Shown here piece after piece: positions 1-5,027 of a stretch of 6,031 nt of DNA. How positions within the stretch are numbered: position 1 is the stretch's first letter; each line of letters starts with the position of its first letter. The translations under genes and the position numbers were made by a program. Under the pieces are notes generated by a model that worked only from the letters and a program-made list of their open reading frames with translations, did not search any database and was not told the origin of the DNA. Source of the stretch: Dehalococcoidia bacterium (GTDB lineage Bacteria; Chloroflexota; Dehalococcoidia; Dehalococcoidales; JAUVZE01); the NCBI GenBank assembly GCA_030602665.1, contig JAUVZE010000068.1:1-6031 (forward strand), given 5' to 3'.

Positions 1-2258
1 TGGGCTACGCCGAAGCGTTGCTCCTCATCAATGATTAGCAGCCCCAAATCTTTGAAGACTACGTCCTTCTGCAACAGGCGATGGGTGCCAATGCAGATAT
101 CCACACTGCCATTGGCCAGTCCGTCAAGGATAGCCTGTTGCTCCTTTGGCGACTTAAAGCGGCTTAGTACTTCAATCCTTATGGGAAAGGCATCCATCCT
201 CTGGCTGAAGGTGGAGAAGTGTTGCTCAGCTAATACCGTGGTTGGCACCAGCACTGCCACCTGCTTACCATCCATCACTGCCTTGAAGGTGGCCCGGATA
301 GCCACTTCGGTCTTGCCGTAGCCGACATCACCACAGACCAGCCTGTCCATAGTTCTGGGCTTGGACATATCCTGCTTAACCTCTTCCTGCACCGTTATCT
401 GGTCAGGGGTCTCAACATAGGGGAAGGAGGCCTCAAGCTCATACTGCCAGGCTGTATCTGGGGAAAAGGCAAAACCAGGGATAACCTCTCGGGCAGCATA
501 CAGGACTAATAGCTCCTGAGCAATGCTTGCTACCGATTCTTTGACCCTTTGCTTGGTTCGTGTCCATTCCTGGGTACCCAGTCGGCTCAGCACCGGTGGC
601 AGTTCACTGGCCCCGATGTAGCGGTTAACCCGGTCTATCTGGTCGGTGGGAACGTAGAGCTTGTCACCGGCGGCATATTGTAATACCAGGTATTCCTTTT
701 CACTGCTATTAGTACTCATGGTGATAACGCCAGCAAATTTAGCAATGCCGTGCTCAACATGCACTACATAGTCGCCCGGAGCCATGTCAATAGAGAGCTT
801 GTGGTAGGACACTGGTCGCCGTTTAATTAACCGTGGTTGTTTAACAAAGCCGAAGATTTCAGCATCGGTGAACAGGTAGGTTTCATTATTCATCACCCAG
901 CCCTCAGCCAGTGAACCCTGGACCAGACTTAGTGAGCCGGGTAGAGGAGGTTGCTTTATTTCGGTGAGGGGTGGGGCAATAACATCCTCTTCGTCAAGTA
1001 GCTCGGATAACCGACTTGCCTGATGACTGATAAGTATAAGCCGGTGTTTTTGCTCCAGCATCTGTTTAACTTTCTTGATAAACAACGGTAGCTGTCCGGC
1101 ATAGCTAGGGGCGGGAATGAAACCTAGCTGGTGCGATGGTTCACCACCAGCAATACCAAAAGCAGTGAGCATTAGGCACTGTTGCTGCTTCATTGTGGAC
1201 TCAAGCTCTTTCCAGTTGAAATATGGGCGGGGAAAATTCTGGGGCAGTTCTCCCCGTCCTACTTGCTCGGTGCGTAACGCTTCAGCTTGGGCATCCAGGG
1301 CTTCCATTGCCGTTTGAATACTCACTGGCTCGTCAAGTATGAGAAGGGTATTTGGGGGTAGATAGCTCAGGATGCTGTCGGTGTTAAATAGCGGGGCGTA
1401 AAACTGGACATTGCCTGGTCTCTGCTTGTTGAGCAGCATAACTAGTTCTTGCTGGAGCTGCTGGCTCACCTCGCTGTTAACGCCAGTCAGGTCGAGGGCA
1501 TTGAGGACTGGCTCTAACTCCTGCTGATTATGCAGCCGGGGAGTGAGGAGCTCGGTGGCTGGGCTAATGGTTATTGATGGCACTTTAGTTTGTGAGCGCT
1601 GGCTTATCGGGTCAAAGAGGCGTATGTTGTCTACGGTGTTACCGAAGAATTCAAGCCTGGCAGGCAGTTTGCTAGTAGGAGGATAAATGTCAATGATGCC
1701 ACCACGATGACTGATAGTCCCTGGTAATTCTACCAGGCTCTCTATCCGGTAGCCCATAGTTTCCCATCGGCCTAGCAGCTTTAATGGCTCAATATCCATG
1801 CCTCGCTTTATGGTGTGGCAGGTAGAGATGAAATCACTATACGGGGTTGTCTTTTGCATAAAGGCTGGGGCAGAGGCAACAACTAAGGGAGGATTCACCA
1901 TCGGCTTATTTTGGTCTATAAAAGCGGATAGCACCTGTATTCGTTCTAGCTCAGTAGAGGTATCAGAGGCAACACGCTGGTAGGGAAGGCTATCGGGTTC
2001 AGGGAGGAGTTTCACCTGGATAGAATTACACCAGGTTAGAAGTTGCTCATAGAGCTTTTTACTGTTTTCTGGTTGGGCGGTAACGACCAGCGTAGGTAGT
2101 CGCTGCGTGTGATATAGAGTTGCTATGAGGTAGGACTTGGCGGCATCGAGCACTGCCACCTTAATGCCGTTACTTTGTCCGGCTAGCTCCAGCGCTAGCT
2201 GGCGATAAGCGGGCATCTCCTCAATGAGAGGTAATAGTGGAGTCAGGTTTAAGCGCAT
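1..2258 (-). CDS. mfd: Transcription-repair coupling factor Mfd (N-terminal 752 residues; C-terminus beyond the left edge)
   Basis: Mfd is a cytoplasmic DNA translocase that pushes stalled RNA polymerase off template lesions and recruits UvrA for nucleotide excision repair. The first 752 codons are present and in frame; family members are usually about 1,100-1,200 residues, so roughly a third is missing. Domains seen in order: a UvrB-like module at about 1-330, with RGGIIDIYPP at 185-194 and LEFFGNTVDNIRLFDP at 202-217, and with no Walker A in its first domain, as is normal for Mfd; a poorly conserved linker; the RNA-polymerase-interacting CarD-like domain starting at GDYVVHVEHGIAKF (495 onward); then the RecG-like translocase with ETPDQ (616-620), Walker A GDVGYGKT (643-650, K649), GTHRLLQKD and the DEEQ box (744-747) followed by RFGVA at the window edge. 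The helicase C-terminal motifs and the UvrA-masking C-terminal domain lie outside. The ATG at 2258 is preceded by GAGGA with a 5-base spacer (2264-2268), which settles the start. The gene has its own candidate promoter and a 5' hairpin. Family assignment is very secure. Confidence 0.97.
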   Translation of the reverse strand, partial: MRLNLTPLLPLIEEMPAYRQLALELAGQSNGIKVAVLDAAKSYLIATLYHTQRLPTLVVTAQPENSKKLYEQLLTWCNSIQVKLLPEPDSLPYQRVASDTSTELERIQVLSAFIDQNKPMVNPPLVVASAPAFMQKTTPYSDFISTCHTIKRGMDIEPLKLLGRWETMGYRIESLVELPGTISHRGGIIDIYPPTSKLPARLEFFGNTVDNIRLFDPISQRSQTKVPSITISPATELLTPRLHNQQELEPVLNALDLTGVNSEVSQQLQQELVMLLNKQRPGNVQFYAPLFNTDSILSYLPPNTLLILDEPVSIQTAMEALDAQAEALRTEQVGRGELPQNFPRPYFNWKELESTMKQQQCLMLTAFGIAGGEPSHQLGFIPAPSYAGQLPLFIKKVKQMLEQKHRLILISHQASRLSELLDEEDVIAPPLTEIKQPPLPGSLSLVQGSLAEGWVMNNETYLFTDAEIFGFVKQPRLIKRRPVSYHKLSIDMAPGDYVVHVEHGIAKFAGVITMSTNSSEKEYLVLQYAAGDKLYVPTDQIDRVNRYIGASELPPVLSRLGTQEWTRTKQRVKESVASIAQELLVLYAAREVIPGFAFSPDTAWQYELEASFPYVETPDQITVQEEVKQDMSKPRTMDRLVCGDVGYGKTEVAIRATFKAVMDGKQVAVLVPTTVLAEQHFSTFSQRMDAFPIRIEVLSRFKSPKEQQAILDGLANGSVDICIGTHRLLQKDVVFKDLGLLIIDEEQRFGVA

Positions 2259-2278
2259 TTTCTTCCTCAAACACCTCT

Positions 2279-2304
2279 AGGGCTAGCCGAAACGGCCTAG
2301 CCCT
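2279..2304 (-). promoter_or_regulatory. Stem-loop at the predicted 5' end of the mfd mRNA
   Basis: Read on the minus strand, the arms are AGGGCTAGGCCG and CGGCTAGCCCT. They give an 11-bp stem with one bulged base and a TTT loop. The hairpin begins within a base or two of the start predicted from the mfd -10 and ends about 10 bases before the Shine-Dalgarno sequence. A 5'-terminal stem-loop like this commonly protects mRNA from decay; that role is inference. No T tract follows on either strand, so an intrinsic terminator is unlikely. It could also be an operator in DNA form. Confidence 0.5.
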
Positions 2305-2311
2305 GCAACAA

Positions 2312-2340
2312 ATTTTAGCATGAGGATAGTGACTCAGCAA
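2312..2340 (-). promoter_or_regulatory. Candidate mfd promoter with extended -10
   Basis: On the minus strand there is TTGCTG (2340-2335), a 17-base spacer, then TAAAAT (2317-2312) preceded by TGC, giving an extended -10. The -35 matches the consensus at only three of six positions, which the TG extension could compensate. Transcription would start near 2304-2306 and leave a leader of about 46-48 bases carrying the hairpin and the Shine-Dalgarno sequence. It is predicted from sequence alone. Confidence 0.5.
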
Positions 2341-2364
2341 GCTCAGGTATTCTCGGAAATCAAG

Positions 2365-2383
2365 AGCACACCCGAAGGGTGCT
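2365..2383 (-). terminator. Weak hairpin, possible terminator after the radical SAM gene
   Basis: On the minus strand, AGCACCC and GGGTGTGCT pair around a TTC loop. The stem has seven base pairs with a two-base bulge. It is followed by CTCTTGATTT, which is only moderately T-rich. It lies about 60 bases after the stop codon of the radical SAM gene and upstream of the mfd promoter, the right place to end that transcript. The short interrupted stem and poor T tract make it a weak candidate; read-through into mfd is quite possible. Confidence 0.3.
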
Positions 2384-2443
2384 ATAACATATTGAGCCTG
2401 ATAGAGTTAGTATGTATTATTCAGGGTAGAAAATTTATTGTCT

Positions 2444-3535
2444 TTATCCGATGCTTCTAAGTTGCTTCTCCCTCTCTTTAGCTACCTCAGGGGCAAGCCA
2501 GCAACCAGGGTCAGTGGCCATCATGTCACCAGTTTCCTCGTAGGCCCTGCCCCGGCACCCAGAGCAGATACCCCTGTAGGGGCAATCCCCACATTCGCCC
2601 TTGAGCAATTCCCTCTGCCGCAGTTCAGTTAATGTAGGCGAATTTTCCCAAATGGATATTATGCTCTGCTCCCTGATATTGCCCAACCTGATTTGGAGCA
2701 ACATGCATGGATTTACCTCTCCGTTGGATAAAACCATCACGTAACCCATAGGCATGCCGGCAGCACAGCCCCTCCCGTAATAAGGAATCCTTTGCAGCAT
2801 CTCTGCTGGGAAGTGCTTGGGCTGAATGTGTTTTTGTTGCAAGAGTAGAGGATACATGGGGCAGGCGGGAACCCTTATCACGATAGGGCAATCCTCCTGA
2901 GATTGGGCAAGCCACTCCATTACCCACTTCCTCTCATCATGGCTTAAGACCTGCTCCTTGCACTCCTGCTTAGCCCTTCCGGCTGCTACCAAGTCGAAGA
3001 ACTCAGCAGCATTGGCACCATAGTCTAATGCCAGACGTAGCATATCCTCTAACTGCGCCAGGGTCTCTTTCCTGATGACCATGTTGAACTGAAAAGGTAG
3101 GCCAGTATTCCGGCACGCCTCTACACCTTTAAGCGTCTGCTCAAAGGTGCCGCTCATACCCCTGAAGGAATCGTGGGTTTGGGCATCAGCTCCGTCAACC
3201 GATATAGCGACTGACATGACACCCGCATCGAGCATCTTCCTCGCCATTGCTTCATCAATAAGAGTACCGTTGCTCCCGATAGTGGTTCTTATCCCCTTTG
3301 AGGAGGCGTATTTTACCACATCTAGTATGTCCTCTCGGCATAAGGGTTCCCCGCCATCAATAATCAGAAGGCCTATTCCCCACCTCGACAAATCATCCAT
3401 GAGCCCAAATGCCTCCTCGGTTGACAACTCATCAGGAGCCGACTGGTTAACTGAGCTACTATAGCAGTGCTTGCACTTCAAATTGCATTTTGTGGTAATG
3501 CTGTAGGAAACCATGAACGGAGGTCGTATCTGCAT
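2444..3535 (-). CDS. Radical SAM/SPASM domain protein, AhbC/AhbD/NirJ-like
   Basis: A 363-residue cytoplasmic iron-sulfur enzyme expected to cleave S-adenosylmethionine to a 5'-deoxyadenosyl radical. The N-terminal radical SAM domain has the cluster motif CNLKCKHC (C17, C21, C24) and the SAM-contacting GGEP at 61-64. The C-terminal SPASM region has C257, C277, C315, C318, C324, C327 and C345, enough to hold auxiliary Fe-S clusters. The stretch with NGEVNPC, LGNIRE, the CGDCPYRGICSGC cluster, then RAYEETGD and DPGC is the pattern I associate with the haem-pathway enzymes AhbC, AhbD and NirJ. That branch also contains many members of unknown substrate, so no symbol is given. Length is normal and the frame is intact. 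The ATG at 3535 follows AAGGGGGT with a 5-base gap, one mismatch from an ideal Shine-Dalgarno. The upstream neighbour is a major facilitator transporter on the same strand, 105 bases away, with a separate promoter between. Neither a haem gene nor a RiPP precursor is seen nearby. Radical SAM/SPASM membership is secure; the substrate is unknown. Confidence 0.93.
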   Translation of the reverse strand: MQIRPPFMVSYSITTKCNLKCKHCYSSSVNQSAPDELSTEEAFGLMDDLSRWGIGLLIIDGGEPLCREDILDVVKYASSKGIRTTIGSNGTLIDEAMARKMLDAGVMSVAISVDGADAQTHDSFRGMSGTFEQTLKGVEACRNTGLPFQFNMVIRKETLAQLEDMLRLALDYGANAAEFFDLVAAGRAKQECKEQVLSHDERKWVMEWLAQSQEDCPIVIRVPACPMYPLLLQQKHIQPKHFPAEMLQRIPYYGRGCAAGMPMGYVMVLSNGEVNPCMLLQIRLGNIREQSIISIWENSPTLTELRQRELLKGECGDCPYRGICSGCRGRAYEETGDMMATDPGCWLAPEVAKEREKQLRSIG

Positions 3536-3589
3536 AAAAACCCCCTTATTTCTAACTTGACTATGCTGGATTGGGTTGTAGCCAGAGTT

Positions 3590-3618
3590 ATTATATGCCT
3601 ACCACGAAGACAAGGCAA
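3590..3618 (-). promoter_or_regulatory. Candidate promoter of the radical SAM gene
   Basis: On the minus strand, TTGCCT (3618-3613, four of six consensus matches), a 17-base spacer and a perfect TATAAT (3595-3590). The start would fall near 3583, giving a leader of about 48 bases that ends in the Shine-Dalgarno sequence. By consensus match it is one of the two best promoters in the window. It suggests the radical SAM gene can be expressed independently of the transporter upstream. Confidence 0.55.
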
Positions 3619-3625
3619 CGCTCTT

Positions 3626-3640
3626 ACCAGGCTACCTGGT
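3626..3640. promoter_or_regulatory. Perfect 15-base palindrome just upstream of the radical SAM promoter
   Basis: ACCAGG-CTA-CCTGGT is a perfect inverted repeat with 6-base arms. It begins one base after the transporter's TGA stop and lies 7 bases upstream of the -35 of the radical SAM promoter, with its centre near -50 from the predicted start. That position suits an activator site. As RNA it would be a 6-bp hairpin right behind the transporter stop codon, but no T tract follows, so a standard intrinsic terminator is unlikely. Confidence 0.4.
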
Positions 3641-3641
3641 C

Positions 3642-4823
3642 TCAAATCTTTTGCCTTAAAGCTCTCAGACTCATCACTAGAGCCAGAACCATGATAGCGG
3701 GGGTTAACACCAGACCTAGCTGCACCCCGGCTACCGCTCCCACCCAGCCTATCACCGGTGCCCCGATAGCAACCCCAGCGGTAAGTAGGGCATGGAAGAC
3801 TCCAGTGGCTAGGCCACGTTCTTCAGGGGTGGTGTGGTCGGCAACCAGGGCTGAAATTGACGGGAACAGTATTCCGTAGGCTGTCCCATATAATGCCATG
3901 ACTACTGCCAGCAGTGGTAATGTTGCTACTGAAGGGAGAATGACCAGAGAAACTATGCCCAGGCTTAGACCTATGGCAGTTGGAGTCAACCGGCCTATCT
4001 TATCTGAGAGAGCCCCGCTCGGAAGCTGAATAATAATGAACATGATAGCGAAGGTAGCCAGTAGCATCCCGACGTGGAACGCTTCCATTCCCAGACCTCT
4101 CAAGTAGAGCGGTAGCAAGGTAACTACACCGCCGAAGGTAAAGTATTGGGCAAATATGGAGCAGTAGGCAACAACAAGCCCCCTTCTTTTCAGCAGGTCT
4201 TTTATTTTCGTGGAGCCTTCGCCGGACAAGGTTTTAGTTGACATATTGCTTTTCTTGCCAGCTCCTGGCAGTAACAGGCTCAGCACTACACCTATGGTTA
4301 ACAGTATCGCCCCGAACAGGAAAAGGACCTTATAGCCCAGCCGAGAGGCAATAACCCCACTCAACCCGTAGCCCACTAAGGTGGCTGTAGCCAGGGACAT
4401 ACCATAGAAGCTCATCGCCCGGCCTTTTTGAGCCTTATGGGAATAATCAGCCGTAGCCGACATGGTGGCTGGAGCAACTAGCCCGCCGCTTGTCCCGTGA
4501 AGCGCCCGCACCAGTGCCAGGTGAATTGGTGAGCGACTAACTGAATAAAGGAACATGCTCAGTACATCCCCGATTAGGCCAGCAATGAGCGGTAATTTAT
4601 AGCCTACTCGGTCAATCAATCGACCAAACAGAATATTTGCCGGGGTATTGGTTACTGAATATAGACCGATGATAAGCCCGATAATTCCGACGCTGGCACC
4701 GAGTGTTGAGGCATAAAGAGCCATGACTGGTATTAGTAGGTGGGTATCCAGAAAGCCGAGGAAGGTGACAACAGAAATAATCGGTAACGCCGCTCGGGAT
4801 TGAGGTCGCTTTAATTCATTCAT
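3642..4823 (-). CDS. Major facilitator superfamily (MFS) transporter, drug-efflux-like
   Basis: A 393-residue inner-membrane protein with about twelve hydrophobic helices in two groups of six. TM1 starts near residue 11 and TM6 ends near 186; a polar cytoplasmic loop spans about 187-212 and TM7-TM12 run from about 213 to 387. Motif A is clear in the loop after TM2 (GRLIDRVGYK, 67-76) and its echo after TM8 is GALSDKIGRL (270-279). TM4 carries R106 in RALHGTSGG, matching the proton-coupling motif B. The antiporter motif C of TM5 is degenerate (around GYGLSG, 151-156), while a similar GVAIGAPVIG occurs in TM11 (350-359). TM1 holds a charged D26. This fits proton-coupled export of small molecules, but substrate and direction cannot be read from sequence. 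I start at the ATG at 4823 because the candidate promoter would start transcription near 4830. An in-frame ATG at 4859 would add 12 residues but lies upstream of that start. Neither ATG has a good Shine-Dalgarno. The gene is divergent from proB. Confidence 0.92.
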   Translation of the reverse strand: MNELKRPQSRAALPIISVVTFLGFLDTHLLIPVMALYASTLGASVGIIGLIIGLYSVTNTPANILFGRLIDRVGYKLPLIAGLIGDVLSMFLYSVSRSPIHLALVRALHGTSGGLVAPATMSATADYSHKAQKGRAMSFYGMSLATATLVGYGLSGVIASRLGYKVLFLFGAILLTIGVVLSLLLPGAGKKSNMSTKTLSGEGSTKIKDLLKRRGLVVAYCSIFAQYFTFGGVVTLLPLYLRGLGMEAFHVGMLLATFAIMFIIIQLPSGALSDKIGRLTPTAIGLSLGIVSLVILPSVATLPLLAVVMALYGTAYGILFPSISALVADHTTPEERGLATGVFHALLTAGVAIGAPVIGWVGAVAGVQLGLVLTPAIMVLALVMSLRALRQKI

Positions 4824-4836
4824 CGTGTGCCAATAT

Positions 4837-4866
4837 AGTATAGCATTAGTACAAGTCATTTATTAA
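4837..4866 (-). promoter_or_regulatory. Candidate promoter of the MFS transporter gene, extended -10
   Basis: On the minus strand, TTAATA (4866-4861), an 18-base spacer, then TATACT (4842-4837) preceded by TGC. Initiation near 4830 would leave only about 7 bases before the ATG at 4823, so the mRNA would be nearly leaderless, which fits the lack of a Shine-Dalgarno. The -35 is poor (four of six matches). If the true start codon is 4859, this promoter must be wrong. Confidence 0.4.
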
Positions 4867-4872
4867 GGGTAG

Positions 4873-4897
4873 TTTGAGGGGGCTTTGCCCCTTCAAA
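4873..4897. repeat. Intergenic palindrome 1 (11-bp stem)
   Basis: The arms TTTGAGGGGGC and GCCCCTTCAAA pair over 11 positions, with one G-T wobble, around a TTT loop. It lies between the divergent transporter and proB genes. No T run follows on either strand and no gene reads toward it, so it is not an obvious terminator. It is the first of three adjacent palindromes and resembles REP/MITE-type dispersed intergenic elements; no second copy is in the window. Confidence 0.45.
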
Positions 4898-4902
4898 AAC
4901 AG

Positions 4903-4936
4903 TATCTCCCCCTCTCCTTTGGAGGAGAGGGGGATA
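4903..4936. repeat. Intergenic palindrome 2, GC-rich (CCCCCTCTCC stem)
   Basis: The arms CCCCCTCTCC (4908-4917) and GGAGAGGGGG (4924-4933) form a perfect 10-bp stem with a TTTGGA loop. TAT and ATA on the outside extend it by 3 bp past a two-base CT bulge. The strongly strand-biased C-run and G-run composition differs from the surrounding AT-rich intergenic DNA, as expected of an inserted REP-like unit. Whether it is dispersed genome-wide cannot be seen here. Confidence 0.5.
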
Positions 4937-4944
4937 AAGGGAGT

Positions 4945-4969
4945 GAGGTTGATTATATTAATCAATCTC
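4945..4969. promoter_or_regulatory. AT-rich palindrome abutting the proB -35, possible regulator site
   Basis: The core TTGATTA-TAT-TAATCAA (4949-4965) is a perfect 7-3-7 inverted repeat. GAGG and TCTC on the outside lengthen the arms to 11 bases with one G-T mismatch. It ends one base before the proB -35 and its centre is near -49 from the predicted start. The position suits an activator or a dimeric regulator site. Alternatively it is the right-hand end of a mobile palindromic element. Confidence 0.4.
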
Positions 4970-4970
4970 C

Positions 4971-4999
4971 TTGTTCAAGTTGGGCTAGCTTGCTATAAT
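4971..4999 (+). promoter_or_regulatory. Candidate proB promoter, perfect extended -10
   Basis: TTGTTC (4971-4976), a 17-base spacer, then TATAAT (4994-4999) preceded by TGC, a full TGnTATAAT extended -10. The -35 matches only in TTG. Transcription would start near 5006, giving a leader of about 20 bases. The start-site prediction also argues against the upstream in-frame ATG at 4998, which lies inside the -10. Confidence 0.6.
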
Positions 5000-5007
5000 G
5001 AAGCAAG
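4989..5007. promoter_or_regulatory. Inverted repeat spanning the proB -10 and start site, possible operator
   Basis: CTTGCT (4989-4994) and AGCAAG (5002-5007) are perfect inverted 6-base arms separated by 7 bases. The repeat encloses the -10 hexamer and reaches the predicted transcription start. A dimeric repressor bound here would block RNA polymerase. A chance repeat of this size in a short AT-rich region is possible, so this is tentative. Confidence 0.3.
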
Positions 5008-5027
5008 TTTACTTAAGTTGGCTATGG

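Noticed and set aside
31..321. Open frames on the plus strand inside mfd (also 1117-1317 and 1798-1983)
   Set aside because: They are antisense to well-conserved Mfd motifs, have no domain resemblance and are low-complexity shadows of the real frame.
2282..2322. A 12-codon minus-strand frame (MLKFVAGLGRFG) upstream of mfd, resembling a leader peptide
   Set aside because: Its ATG lies within the predicted extended -10, so it would not be in the transcript, and it has no ribosome site.
2320..2460. A 46-codon plus-strand frame starting MRIVTQQAQ and ending in the 3' end of the radical SAM gene
   Set aside because: No Shine-Dalgarno, start codon overlapping the mfd -10 on the other strand, no recognisable family, and it runs antisense through a hairpin. 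Conservation would be needed to revive it.
2625..2927. Alternative frames across the radical SAM gene (also 2438-2632, 3147-3464 and 3467-3694)
   Set aside because: They overlap the coding sequence whose cysteine motifs are intact; no start signal or family resemblance supports them.
3571..3879. Plus-strand frame across the 3' end of the transporter gene
   Set aside because: It is antisense to TM10-TM12 of a clear MFS protein and has no Shine-Dalgarno.
4873..4936. Bidirectional intrinsic terminator
   Set aside because: The flanking genes diverge from this point and neither stem is followed by a T run on either strand.
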